A stretch of DNA of 27,526 nt from Clostridiales bacterium (GTDB lineage: Bacteria > Bacillota > Clostridia > Oscillospirales > Acutalibacteraceae): positions 1-27,526 of the forward strand of contig JAJQDK010000133.1 of NCBI GenBank assembly GCA_021202245.1, read 5' to 3'. Shown piece after piece: positions 6,975 through 15,741 of this stretch. Within the stretch, counting starts at the first letter, position 1. Each line of letters begins with the position of its first letter. Below the pieces are notes generated by a model. That model saw only the letters and a list, made by a program, of their open reading frames with translations, was not told the DNA's origin and ran no database searches. A program made the position numbers and the translations under genes.

Positions 6975-7805
6975 ATGAATATTGCCGTAATAGGACTCGG
7001 AATAATCGGCGGCAGCTTTTGCAAGGCAATAAAAAAATACACCGATAATTATGTTATCGGAATAAACCGCACCCTTTCCACGGCGGAAGCTGCGCTGAGC
7101 GCAGGAGCGATAGATGAAATCGGCACGCCCGAAAACCTGAAAAATGCCGACCTCGTAATTTTGTCTATGTATCCGCAGGCGGACATTGACTATGTAAAGG
7201 AACACGGAGCTATGATTAAAAAGGGCGCCGTGGTGACGGACGCTTCGGGAATAAAGCGTGCAATCTGCCCTCAGATGACTGAGCTTGCGCAAAAATTCGG
7301 CTTTCATTTTGTGGGGAGTCACCCGATGGCAGGCAAGGAAAAAAACGGCTTTGACGTTTCCGATGCCGACCTCTATCAAAACGCAAGCTTCATCATCACT
7401 CCCTGCGGAGCAGAGCAAAGATATGTAGATTTGCTTTCCGATTTGGCAAGGAAAATCGGATTTTCCAGCGTAAAAATCACCACTCCGGAGGAGCACGACA
7501 GAATGATTGCCTTTACCTCTCAGCTCCCCCACGTTCTCGCCTGCGCCTACGTGCTGAGCCCTTGCTGCCCCAATCACAACGGATTTTCGGCAGGCAGCTA
7601 CCGTGACGTTTCACGAGTGGCAAATATAAATTCCAAGCTTTGGAGCGAGCTTTTTCTCGAAAACAAGGAGCCTCTGACCGAAGAGCTTGATATATTGATA
7701 AAAAATATAACCCTTATTAAAGAATCTGTTGAAAGCGGGGACAAGGAAGCCCTGACTCAGCTTCTTGAAAAGGGTCACAGGGTAAAAGAGGCGCTCGGAG
7801 AATAG
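6975..7805 (+). CDS. tyrA: Prephenate dehydrogenase
   Basis: It oxidises and decarboxylates prephenate to 4-hydroxyphenylpyruvate for tyrosine. Seen: the dinucleotide-binding GLGIIGG at 7-13; GSHPMAGKEKNGF at 114-126 with the likely catalytic H116; SQLPHVLA; and a helical C-terminal dimer domain with FSAGSYRDVSR and LWSELFLENKE. At 276 residues it has no chorismate mutase or ACT domain, so tyrosine inhibition would have to act within the core, if at all. GGAGG lies at good spacing before the ATG. It sits between aroF and aroB on the same strand, 53 bases before aroB. Confidence 0.94.
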   Translation: MNIAVIGLGIIGGSFCKAIKKYTDNYVIGINRTLSTAEAALSAGAIDEIGTPENLKNADLVILSMYPQADIDYVKEHGAMIKKGAVVTDASGIKRAICPQMTELAQKFGFHFVGSHPMAGKEKNGFDVSDADLYQNASFIITPCGAEQRYVDLLSDLARKIGFSSVKITTPEEHDRMIAFTSQLPHVLACAYVLSPCCPNHNGFSAGSYRDVSRVANINSKLWSELFLENKEPLTEELDILIKNITLIKESVESGDKEALTQLLEKGHRVKEALGE

Positions 7806-7858
7806 CTTTAGCCGAATTTTCAAAGCGGCTGCAAAATTCTTGAAAAGGAGAGTTTGTT

Positions 7859-8911
7859 TTGAGAACAATTCACGTTAATACGGGTAAACCTTATGATATT
7901 TTTATTGAAAGAGGCATAATAGACAGCGTGGGAGAATATGTAAAAAAATTCTCAAATGCGCAAAAGGTAACCGTCATAACGGATTCCAATGTTGCGCCGA
8001 AATATCAATGGCGCGTGTTAAACTCACTTGAAAAAGAGGGCTTTGACGTTCGAACCCACATTTTTCAGGCAGGAGAGCAATCAAAAAATCTCACCACCGT
8101 TTCCGAGATGTACAACACTCTTGCCGATTTTAAAATGACACGCAGGGACATAATTCTTGCGCTCGGCGGAGGCGTTACCGGAGATATGGCAGGCTTTGCC
8201 GCCGCAAGCTGGCTGAGGGGCATTGACTTTATTCAGGTTCCCACCTCTCTGCTTGCTCAGGTTGATTCCTCGGTGGGCGGAAAAACAGGCGTTGACATTC
8301 CGCAGGGCAAAAACCTTGTGGGCGCTTTTCATCAGCCCAACGCTGTTTTGATTGACCCCAATACTCTCGTCACTCTTCCCGACGTCTTTATGTGCGACGG
8401 AATGGCAGAGGTTATTAAATACGGCTGCATCAAGGATGCCGATTTCTTTGAAATGCTCAAAAACGGCGACGCTTATCAGAATATTGAGGACGTAATCGAA
8501 AGATGCGTTACAATCAAGCGTGACGTAGTAAGCCGGGATGAGCGTGAATCCGGAGAGCGAATGCTTTTAAACTTCGGTCACACTCTCGGCCACTCAATCG
8601 AAAAAATATATAACTTTACGGGAATCACTCACGGAATGGCTGTAGCAATAGGTATGGTGCTTATGGCAAAGACAGGAGAAGCCCGGGGCATTACCGAGCA
8701 GGGCACGGCTGACAAAATTGCCGACGTCTGCCTTAAATACGGACTGCCGACAAACGACGAAGCAAGCTTGGAGGCTATGGCAGAGGCTGCCGGAAGCGAC
8801 AAAAAAACCTCGGGCGGCTGCATAAATCTCGTTTTGCTCCGCAGCATCGGCGACAGCTTTACAAAGAAAATTAAGCTTGAAGAGCTGCTTGAATTCATCA
8901 CTACCGACTGA
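7859..8911 (+). CDS. aroB: 3-dehydroquinate synthase
   Basis: It cyclises DAHP to 3-dehydroquinate using NAD and a divalent metal. It has 350 residues, normal length. Seen: NAD-binding GGGVTGDM at 103-110; the VPTSLLAQVDSSVGGKTG block at 127-144; metal ligand E184 in MAEVIKYG, a His of GHTLGH at 240-245, and H258 in THGMAV. The start codon is TTG, supported by AAGGAGA just upstream and by the MRTIHVN beginning; no ATG is available near the N-terminus. aroA follows by 18 bases. Confidence 0.96.
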   Translation: MRTIHVNTGKPYDIFIERGIIDSVGEYVKKFSNAQKVTVITDSNVAPKYQWRVLNSLEKEGFDVRTHIFQAGEQSKNLTTVSEMYNTLADFKMTRRDIILALGGGVTGDMAGFAAASWLRGIDFIQVPTSLLAQVDSSVGGKTGVDIPQGKNLVGAFHQPNAVLIDPNTLVTLPDVFMCDGMAEVIKYGCIKDADFFEMLKNGDAYQNIEDVIERCVTIKRDVVSRDERESGERMLLNFGHTLGHSIEKIYNFTGITHGMAVAIGMVLMAKTGEARGITEQGTADKIADVCLKYGLPTNDEASLEAMAEAAGSDKKTSGGCINLVLLRSIGDSFTKKIKLEELLEFITTD

Positions 8912-8929
8912 CACTCAGAGGAGATAATA

Positions 8930-10201
8930 ATGTCAAACGTAATCTATTCACCCTTTACTCCGAGCGGAGAGGTAACTGCTCCGCCGTCAAAGAGCGATGT
9001 TCACCGCGCAATAATCTGCGCAGCTCTATCACTCGGCAAATGCACAATTTCCCCCGTCGCCCTTTCAAATGACATTAAAGCAACCATAGGCTGTATTGAA
9101 GCTCTCGGCGCAAGGACTGAAATCGAAAACAATGCTTTGGCGGTTGACGGCTCAAATATGTTCAAACGCAAATCCGCTTTGCTTGACAGCGGAGAAAGCG
9201 GAAGCACGCTTCGCTTTTTTATTCCGATAGCCGCCGCCGGCGGAGTTGAAGCTGAATTTACCGGTCACGGCAGTCTTTTGACAAGACCTATCGGCATTTT
9301 TGCCGATATACTCCCTCCGGCAGGCGTTGAATGTAAAACAAGCGGAGTTCTTCCGCTTAAAATCAAGGGCAGGCTCAAGAGCGGACGCTTTGAGATTCCC
9401 GGAAATGTTTCCTCACAGTTCATTACCGGACTTTTATTTGCGCTTCCTCTGCTTGACGGCGACAGCGACATCATACTCACCTCCCCCATTGAGAGCGTGG
9501 GATACATAAATATGACGATTTACACAATGTCAAAATTCGGCGTCAGAGTTGAAAAAACCGACTTCGGCTGGCATATAAGCGGAAATCAGCGCTATATTCC
9601 CACCAACTACACAACAGACGGCGACTGGTCGCAGGCGGCGTTCTTTATGGTCGGCGGAGCCATAGGCGGAAATATAACAGTAAACGGCTTAAACAAGTGT
9701 TCTGCGCAGGGCGATAAAAAAATTGCGGACCTTCTGTCGCAATTCGGCGCAGACGTCAAGCTCGGCGACAACAGCGTTACCGTCAGCAAAAATAATCTTA
9801 AAGCCGTTACGATTGACGCTTCGCAAATTCCCGACCTCGTTCCCGTTCTTGCCGTGTGCGCTTCGTTTGCGGAGGGCACAACAAGAATAATCAATGCCGC
9901 AAGGCTCCGGATAAAGGAAAGCGACAGGCTCAAAACCACCGCCGGCTTGCTTAATTCACTCGGCGCTGCTGTGCGGGAGCTTCCCGACGGACTTGAAATC
10001 AACGGAAGAGAACGTCTTACAGGCGGAAAAGCGGACGGCTGCAACGACCACAGAATTGTAATGTCTGCCGCAGTGTGTGCGGTTCGCTCGGAAAATGATA
10101 TTGAATGTACGGATGCGCTGAGCATAAACAAAAGCTATCCTGATTTTTTTACAGACTATAACAGCATTGGAGGAAAGGCAAATGTCCTCGACTTACGGTG
10201 A
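8930..10201 (+). CDS. aroA: EPSP synthase (3-phosphoshikimate 1-carboxyvinyltransferase)
   Basis: It joins phosphoenolpyruvate to shikimate 3-phosphate. It has 423 residues in two inverse alpha-beta domains. Seen: PPSKSDVHRA near 18-27, the Lys/Ser/Arg substrate loop; DSGESGSTLRFF, the site usually written GNSGTxxR; SSQFITGLL; and RIKESDRL with the active-site Glu. The Asn to Glu change in the SGESGS loop lies at the PEP/glyphosate pocket and is, to my knowledge, usual for clostridial members rather than damage. AGAGGAG precedes the ATG. The last 20 bases overlap aroC, which suggests translational coupling. Confidence 0.95.
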   Translation: MSNVIYSPFTPSGEVTAPPSKSDVHRAIICAALSLGKCTISPVALSNDIKATIGCIEALGARTEIENNALAVDGSNMFKRKSALLDSGESGSTLRFFIPIAAAGGVEAEFTGHGSLLTRPIGIFADILPPAGVECKTSGVLPLKIKGRLKSGRFEIPGNVSSQFITGLLFALPLLDGDSDIILTSPIESVGYINMTIYTMSKFGVRVEKTDFGWHISGNQRYIPTNYTTDGDWSQAAFFMVGGAIGGNITVNGLNKCSAQGDKKIADLLSQFGADVKLGDNSVTVSKNNLKAVTIDASQIPDLVPVLAVCASFAEGTTRIINAARLRIKESDRLKTTAGLLNSLGAAVRELPDGLEINGRERLTGGKADGCNDHRIVMSAAVCAVRSENDIECTDALSINKSYPDFFTDYNSIGGKANVLDLR

Positions 10202-11252
10202 TAAAATAAAAATCTCCGTTTTCGGAGAAAGTCACGGCGGCGGCATAGGTGCAGTCGTTGACGGCTTGCCCGCCGGAATAAAAATTGATATGGACAAAGT
10301 GCTTGCCCAAATGGCACGCAGAGCACCCGGAAAAGACAAAACGGCTACCCCACGCAAAGAAAGCGACACTCCCAAAATTCTTTCGGGAATGCTCGGCGAT
10401 ACCCTAACGGGGGCTCCGCTTTGCGCGGTGATTGAAAACACCAATACCAGAAGCGGAGATTACGGCAACATTATGAGCTGCCCACGACCGGGTCACAGCG
10501 ACTACACCGCCTATGTAAAATACAACGGTGCCAACGACATAAGAGGCGGCGGACATTTTTCGGGCAGAATTACCGCTCCGATTGTATTCGCAGGCGCAGT
10601 TTGCAGGCAAATACTCGAAGCTAAGGGCATTAAAATTGCCGCCCATATCAACAGCATAGGCAATGTAAGCGACAGCCGTTTTAACCCGGTGTGCATTGAC
10701 GACAGGCTGATTAAAAGACTTAACAGCTCCTCCTTTGCGCTGATTGACGAGAGCATTGAGGAAAGCATGCGTGAACAGGTTGAAAAAGCCAGAATGAGCC
10801 TTGACAGCATCGGCGGCACGATAGAGTGCGCCGTAACGGGAATTGAAGCAGGACTCGGAGAGCCTATGTTCGAGGGCGTTGAAGGCGTGATTGCAAAGGC
10901 TGTTTTCGGCGTTCCGGCGGTTAAGGGAATTGAGTTCGGCAAAGGCTTTGAGCTTTCAAAAATGCGTGGCTCTCAGTCAAACGACCCCTTTGAATACAAA
11001 GACGGCAAAGTTGTCACCGCCACAAACAACTGCGGAGGAATACTCGGCGGAATAACCGACGGTATGCCTGTTTTATTCACTGCGGCAATCAAGCCCACAC
11101 CCTCAATCTCACAAAAGCAAAATACGGTTGACCTGCAAAAAAAGCAAAACGCAGAGCTTGAAATTCACGGCAGACACGACCCCTGCATTGTTCCGCGCGC
11201 CGTACCCGTGATTGAAGCCGTAACGGCGATTGCCGTGATAAATCTAATGTAA
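10182..11252 (+). CDS. aroC: Chorismate synthase
   Basis: It removes phosphate from EPSP to give chorismate, needing reduced FMN. It has 356 residues. Seen: FGESHGGGIG at 14-23 with H18; RRAPGKD; RPGHSDYTAY at 102-111 with H105; and RGGGHFSGRITAP at 121-133. The last motif replaces the common GRSSARETA form, a variant I recall from other Clostridia. The start MSSTYGDK lies inside the 3' end of aroA with TGGAGGAAAGG just upstream; an earlier in-frame ATG at 10167 lacks this spacing. pheA follows by 28 bases. Confidence 0.95.
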   Translation: MSSTYGDKIKISVFGESHGGGIGAVVDGLPAGIKIDMDKVLAQMARRAPGKDKTATPRKESDTPKILSGMLGDTLTGAPLCAVIENTNTRSGDYGNIMSCPRPGHSDYTAYVKYNGANDIRGGGHFSGRITAPIVFAGAVCRQILEAKGIKIAAHINSIGNVSDSRFNPVCIDDRLIKRLNSSSFALIDESIEESMREQVEKARMSLDSIGGTIECAVTGIEAGLGEPMFEGVEGVIAKAVFGVPAVKGIEFGKGFELSKMRGSQSNDPFEYKDGKVVTATNNCGGILGGITDGMPVLFTAAIKPTPSISQKQNTVDLQKKQNAELEIHGRHDPCIVPRAVPVIEAVTAIAVINLM

Positions 11253-11280
11253 TTTTTTCGATTAAACAGGACGTGAAGCA

Positions 11281-12408
11281 ATGAAAAATTTGGACGAAAT
11301 CAGAGTTGAAATTGATAATATAGACAACGAGCTTATCGAGCTTTTTAAGAAAAGAATGGATTGCGCAAAGGCAGTCGGTTATTATAAAAAGGAAAAGGGC
11401 ATCCCCGTGCTGAGCCAAAACCGTGAACAGGAAATCCTTGATAATGTAGAGGATAAGGGCGGAGAGTACGGCGCCCATGCGAGGCTTCTCTACTCAAATA
11501 TTATGGAGCTTTCCCGCGCGCTTCAGCACAACATAGTAGGCAGCGGAAACGAGCTAAAAAGCGTGATTGACAGTGCGGAGGGTATATTGCCCTCCGAAAA
11601 CATAAAAGCGGCATATCAGGGCATTAAAGGCGCAAACGGGCACGAAGCAACGCTTAAGCTCTTCCCCAACGGCACCGCCGTAAATTACAAGACCTTCGGC
11701 GATGTTTTTGACGCAGTGGACAAGGGCGAGGTTACCTACGGAGTGCTGCCTGTGGAAAACTCCACCGCCGGTTCGGTTTCATCGGTGTATGACCTCATTT
11801 TAAAGCACAGGTTTTACATAGTCGGCGCTCTTGATTTGCCCATTGATTACTGTTTGGGCGGACTCAGGCAGGCGGAATTTGAGGATATTGAAAAGGTGTG
11901 GTCACACTCGCAGTCAATCTCTCAGTGCGCAGGCTACATTGAACAGCATAATTTTGATTCTATGGCACTTGAAAACACCGCCGTTGCCGCCCGTGACGTT
12001 GCACGGGAAAAACGGCTTAATGTAGCGGCTATCTGTTCATATCAGGCGGCAAAGGAATACGGGCTGAAGGTTCTTGATAGCCATTTGCAGGACGACAAGG
12101 GCAACACCACACGCTTTATTGTCATTTCAAAAAAGCTGTACATTCCCGAAAACGCAAACAAAATCAGTCTTTGCTTTTCGCTTCCCCACGTTACCGGCTC
12201 GCTCTACAGTCTGCTTTGCAGGTTTAATTCTCTCGGCCTGAATCTCACCAAAATTGAGTCGCGCCCGATGAAGGGGCAGGATTTTGAATACCTGTTTTAT
12301 CTCGATTTTACGGGCAACGTGCACAGCAAAAACGTAATATCGCTGCTGTGTCAGCTCAGTGAGGAAAACCCGGAATTCAGCTTCCTCGGCAATTACTGCG
12401 AAATGTAA
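11281..12408 (+). CDS. pheA: Bifunctional chorismate mutase / prephenate dehydratase (P-protein)
   Basis: It converts chorismate to prephenate and then to phenylpyruvate for phenylalanine. Seen in the 375 residues: an AroQ-type chorismate mutase helix domain at about 1-90 with R8, R25 and K36; prephenate dehydratase at about 108-285 with VENSTAGSV at 158-166 and catalytic TTRF at 276-279; and an ACT domain at about 293-375 with LTKIESRP near 322-329, where Phe binds in relatives. Feedback inhibition by phenylalanine is therefore likely. AGGACGTG precedes the ATG. It is the last gene of the aro cluster and is followed by a strong terminator. Confidence 0.96.
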   Translation: MKNLDEIRVEIDNIDNELIELFKKRMDCAKAVGYYKKEKGIPVLSQNREQEILDNVEDKGGEYGAHARLLYSNIMELSRALQHNIVGSGNELKSVIDSAEGILPSENIKAAYQGIKGANGHEATLKLFPNGTAVNYKTFGDVFDAVDKGEVTYGVLPVENSTAGSVSSVYDLILKHRFYIVGALDLPIDYCLGGLRQAEFEDIEKVWSHSQSISQCAGYIEQHNFDSMALENTAVAARDVAREKRLNVAAICSYQAAKEYGLKVLDSHLQDDKGNTTRFIVISKKLYIPENANKISLCFSLPHVTGSLYSLLCRFNSLGLNLTKIESRPMKGQDFEYLFYLDFTGNVHSKNVISLLCQLSEENPEFSFLGNYCEM

Positions 12409-12425
12409 CGAAATAAACATAAGTA

Positions 12426-12457
12426 AAGCCTCCCTTTGCCGGGAGGCTTAATTTTTA
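12426..12457 (+). terminator. Terminator of the aro cluster
   Basis: AAGCCTCCC and GGGAGGCTT pair perfectly around a six-base loop, then AATTTTT follows. It lies 18 bases beyond the pheA stop, between convergent genes. Confidence 0.9.
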
Positions 12458-12488
12458 GAAAAATGTGCCTGCCGATAAATTCGTAGCA

Positions 12489-14119
12489 TTACTTAATCTC
12501 GGTCATGCTTTTTTGCGGAGATTTATACGACTGATTGATAATCAGCACATCGCCTTGCTTCACGGTAGTTTTGCCGGTGGGAAAAATGACCCTGTTGCCG
12601 CGTCTGATCAGAATAACCAGCTTATCGTCGTCAAATTTAATATTTGACATTGACTCCCCTATCCATTCGTTTTCCTCGTCGATTTCAAGCTCTGTCAGGG
12701 AGCCTATATAATCGCTTTCGAGCGCCGAACCGCTCATTACCACTATATCATCGGGCTGCACCACTGTATTGCCCCTCGGAACAATTCGCTTGTCGCCCCT
12801 GATTATCAGCGCAAGAATTGTGTTGGGAAGCAAATGGATATTTTTGACTTTTTTGTTTGCCCAGGGATGATTTATCTTAATCGGCAGCTTAATAAACTGC
12901 ACAGGAACCTCCTCGGTGTAGTCGTTAAAGGTTTTCATAACGTCGCTCTTGTCGTCAATCATATCGAGCTTTTTGGCTGCAAACGGTATGAGAGTGCCTT
13001 GAAATGCAATAGAAAACAGCACCACCAAAAATACAATATTGAACAAATCGCTTTCTATCTGAGCGGAGCTTACAAGTGCCGTAATCGCAAAAACTATTGA
13101 GGACGCGCCCCGAAGTCCCGACCAGGAAACAAGAATTTGCTGTCGGACAGGACATCCGAACGGAGTTAATATGCCGAACACTATCAACGGACGCGCGATA
13201 AACGTGATGAACAGAGCAATGAAAATTGCCGGAATAATCACTCGGGGAAGCTGTGACGGGAAGGAAAGCAAGCCGAGCAGGAAGAAAATCAGGATTTGCA
13301 TAAGTCCGGTTATACCGTCAAAAAAATTTACAAGAGATTTTTTGTTGGGTATTGACATATTGCCTAAGATGATTCCGGTAATATAGGCGCTCAGATAGCC
13401 GTTGCCGCCGATAACAGCTGCACCGGCATAGGACGCAAGCGCTGTCGCAAAGACAAAAAGTGAGTCGAAGCCGTTGCCCGAACAGCCTGTTTTTTTCAGA
13501 ACAAATGCAGATAAAAGCGCCGCCGCAACGCCGATGAGCGCTCCGAATACCACTTGAGCAAAAATCATATACAGCGTTTTGCCGCCGCTCGCATCTCCCT
13601 GCATAAGCTCAAGCAATAATATCGTCAGCATATAGGCGCAGGGGTCGTTGCTTCCGCTTTCAACCTCAAGCAGAGAGGCGGTATTATGCTTTAAATTAAG
13701 CTTTTTGGAACGCAGAATTGAAAATACCGAGGCAGCATCCGTTGGGCTTAAAACAGCGCCGATAAGAAAGCTTTCGAGTAAATCAAAATGCAAAACAGAG
13801 TAGCAAAACAACCCGGTAAGTACTGCGGTAAGGATAACCCCTGCGGTTGAAAGAAGGATGGACTTTGAAGCAATTTTTTAGCTCGGTGCCAATTTGTGCC
13901 GAAGCCGCCGTAAAACATAATGAATATCAGTGAAATTGAACATATCTGCTCGGCAAAATCGTAGTTGTCAAATTGAATTTTAAACAGTCCGTCCGAGCCG
14001 AACAGCATTCCGAGAAAAATAAAAACAAGCAGCGTAGGCAGTCCGATTTTGGTTGAAAACTTGCTGAAAAGCAGACATATTATAAGTATAACGGCAACTG
14101 CCAAAATATATACAGACAT
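12489..14119 (-). pseudogene. CPA1-type cation/proton antiporter (CvrA/NhaP2-like), frameshifted
   Basis: Read across one frame change, this is a 543-residue polytopic membrane antiporter. Seen: N-terminal membrane segments (KIGLPTLLVFIFLGMLFGSDG); the ion-site region LSPTDAASVFSIL and EVESGSNDP; a membrane domain to about residue 370; and two RCK_C-like repeats at the C-terminus (each with a GN-V..G-T-V...D motif). RCK_C domains in relatives bind c-di-AMP or other ligands. The first 82 residues are in one frame from ATG 14119 (GGAGG upstream); the rest is in the frame ending at 12489. The shift falls in a run of six A (plus-strand T at 13874-13879); seven would restore HRAKKIASKSILL without any lost residue. 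As written, ribosomes stop at 13748. It may be a real mutation, a phase-variable site or a sequence error. Substrate (K+ or Na+) is not certain. Confidence 0.85.
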
Positions 14120-14148
14120 TCATACCTCCGGATAATACTGAAAAATCA

Positions 14149-14190
14149 CGGGCGCAGCAAAGGAAATGTTCAACTTCCTTGTTGCGCCCG
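14149..14190 (-). promoter_or_regulatory. Strong leader hairpin before the antiporter gene
   Basis: On the minus strand CGGGCGCAACAAGGAA pairs with TTCCTTTGCTGCGCCCG (one bulge). Three bases later comes TTTTT, then the ribosome binding site. It lies inside the transcript from the promoter at 14208-14236, so it resembles an attenuator more than the end of a transcript. Confidence 0.5.
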
Positions 14191-14207
14191 CTCGTTAATT
14201 TTCTTTT

Positions 14208-14236
14208 ATTATAGCATAAAAAGCTAAATAATTCAA
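14208..14236 (-). promoter_or_regulatory. Antiporter promoter
   Basis: Minus-strand TTGAAT, 17-base spacer, perfect TATAAT. Transcription should begin near 14201, giving an 80-base leader that contains the hairpin at 14149-14190. Confidence 0.75.
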
Positions 14237-14276
14237 TATTAGTTTGCCGAAATCGGACGTTTGACGGCTGCAGACG

Positions 14277-14315
14277 GCAAAACAAAAGGCTGCCTCACCA
14301 AAAGTGAAACAGCCT
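14277..14315 (-). terminator. Terminator of the str operon (after tuf)
   Basis: On the minus strand AGGCTG and CAGCCT pair, with an inner CAC/GTG stem, followed by TTTTGTTTTGCC. It lies about 100 bases past the tuf stop. The bases between (14316-14418) show nothing I recognise. Confidence 0.75.
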
Positions 14316-14418
14316 GAATGTTTTAAATTAAACGAACTTACTCGTAGTAAACAGATGAAGTATCTTAGGGCAACCGAGTTATCTGTAAGAAACAACTTAT
14401 CTGTATCTGAATAGAAGC

Positions 14419-15621
14419 TTATTCGTTAATAGCGATAACTGCGCCTGAACCTACTGTTCTGCCGCCTTCACGGATAGCAAAACGAAGACCGACTTCGATA
14501 GCGATAGGAGTGATAAGCTCAACATCCATTTCTACGTTATCTCCGGGCATACACATTTCAACACCCTCGGGGAGTGAGATTGTGCCTGTAACGTCAGTTG
14601 TTCTGAAATAGAACTGGGGGCGATAGTTGTTGAAGAACGGAGTATGACGACCGCCTTCATCCTTGGTCAATACATAAACCTGACCGCGGAATTTTGTGTG
14701 GGGATGAATGGTACCGGGTTTAGCAAGTACCTGACCTCTCTGGATTTCAGTTCTCTGAACACCACGGAGAAGTACACCTACGTTGTCGCCTGCTTCAGCA
14801 TAGTCAAGAGTCTTTCTGAACATCTCAAGACCTGTAACAACAACTTTTCTCTTCTCGTCTGTAAGACCTACGATTTCAACCTCTTCGGAAGTCTTAATCT
14901 GACCTCTCTCTACTCTACCTGTAGCAACTGTGCCGCGACCTGTGATTGTGAATACGTCCTCAACAGGCATAAGAAAGGGCTGGTCAGCCTTACGGTCGGG
15001 AGTGGGAATAAACTCGTCAACTGCGTCCATAAGCTCGTGGATGCACTTGTACTCTTCAGCGTTGGGATCCTTTGAAGCGCTTGTGAGTGCAACATAAGCA
15101 GAACCCATAATGATAGGAGTATCGTCGCCGGGGAACTCGTACTCGTTAAGAAGATCACGAATTTCCATTTCAACAAGCTCAAGAAGCTCGGGATCGTCAA
15201 CCTGGTCGGTTTTGTTCATAAATACTACGATATAGGGTACGCCAACCTGACGGGAAAGAAGAATGTGCTCTCTTGTCTGAGGCATAGGACCGTCAGCAGC
15301 GGAAACAACGAGGATAGCGCCGTCCATCTGAGCAGCACCTGTAATCATATTCTTTACGTAGTCGGCATGTCCGGGGCAGTCAACGTGAGCATAGTGACGC
15401 TTGTCGGTTTCATACTCAACGTGAGCTGTGTTGATTGTGATACCGCGCTCTCTCTCTTCGGGAGCCTTATCGATGTTTGCGTAATCAACGAAATCAGCGT
15501 CGCCTTCGAGGTTGAGAACCTTTGTGATAGCAGCGGTAAGTGTGGTTTTACCATGGTCAACGTGGCCGATTGTACCAATGTTGACATGGGGCTTAGTTCT
15601 TTCAAATTTTTCTCTTGCCAT
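14419..15621 (-). CDS. tuf: Elongation factor Tu
   Basis: This GTPase brings aminoacyl-tRNA to the ribosome. It has 400 residues. Seen: P-loop GHVDHGKT at 19-26, RGITINTAH at 59-67, DCPGH at 81-85 and NKTD at 136-139, where most relatives have NKCD or NKVD; then beta-barrel domains 2 and 3 with GRGTVATGRVERG and GGRHTPFF. The start is preceded by AAGGAGGAA. It is the last gene of the str operon, 120 bases after fusA, and that gap holds a probable extra promoter. Confidence 0.99.
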   Translation of the reverse strand: MAREKFERTKPHVNIGTIGHVDHGKTTLTAAITKVLNLEGDADFVDYANIDKAPEERERGITINTAHVEYETDKRHYAHVDCPGHADYVKNMITGAAQMDGAILVVSAADGPMPQTREHILLSRQVGVPYIVVFMNKTDQVDDPELLELVEMEIRDLLNEYEFPGDDTPIIMGSAYVALTSASKDPNAEEYKCIHELMDAVDEFIPTPDRKADQPFLMPVEDVFTITGRGTVATGRVERGQIKTSEEVEIVGLTDEKRKVVVTGLEMFRKTLDYAEAGDNVGVLLRGVQRTEIQRGQVLAKPGTIHPHTKFRGQVYVLTKDEGGRHTPFFNNYRPQFYFRTTDVTGTISLPEGVEMCMPGDNVEMDVELITPIAIEVGLRFAIREGGRTVGSGAVIAINE

Positions 15622-15673
15622 TGGAAATTTCCTCCTTATTGTTGTAAAAAGAATTTACAATAGATTTAATGAT

Positions 15674-15702
15674 ATTGTATCAACTTTTTTTAAAAAAATC
15701 AA
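15674..15702 (-). promoter_or_regulatory. Possible internal promoter for tuf
   Basis: Minus-strand TTGATT, 17-base spacer, TACAAT, in the AT-rich gap after fusA. It would allow tuf to be made in excess of the rest of the operon. The surroundings are very AT-rich, so a chance match is possible. Confidence 0.5.
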
Positions 15703-15741
15703 TACATTTTTTAAAAATAGCTCTTAAAAGTGTGAATTATA

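Noticed and set aside
13870..13885. Programmed -1 ribosomal frameshift in the antiporter gene
   Set aside because: The 0-frame codons are GCT AAA AAA TTG; the P-site codon would slip onto TAA, which does not re-pair, and the six-A run is short for polymerase slippage. Mutation or error is simpler, though not proved.
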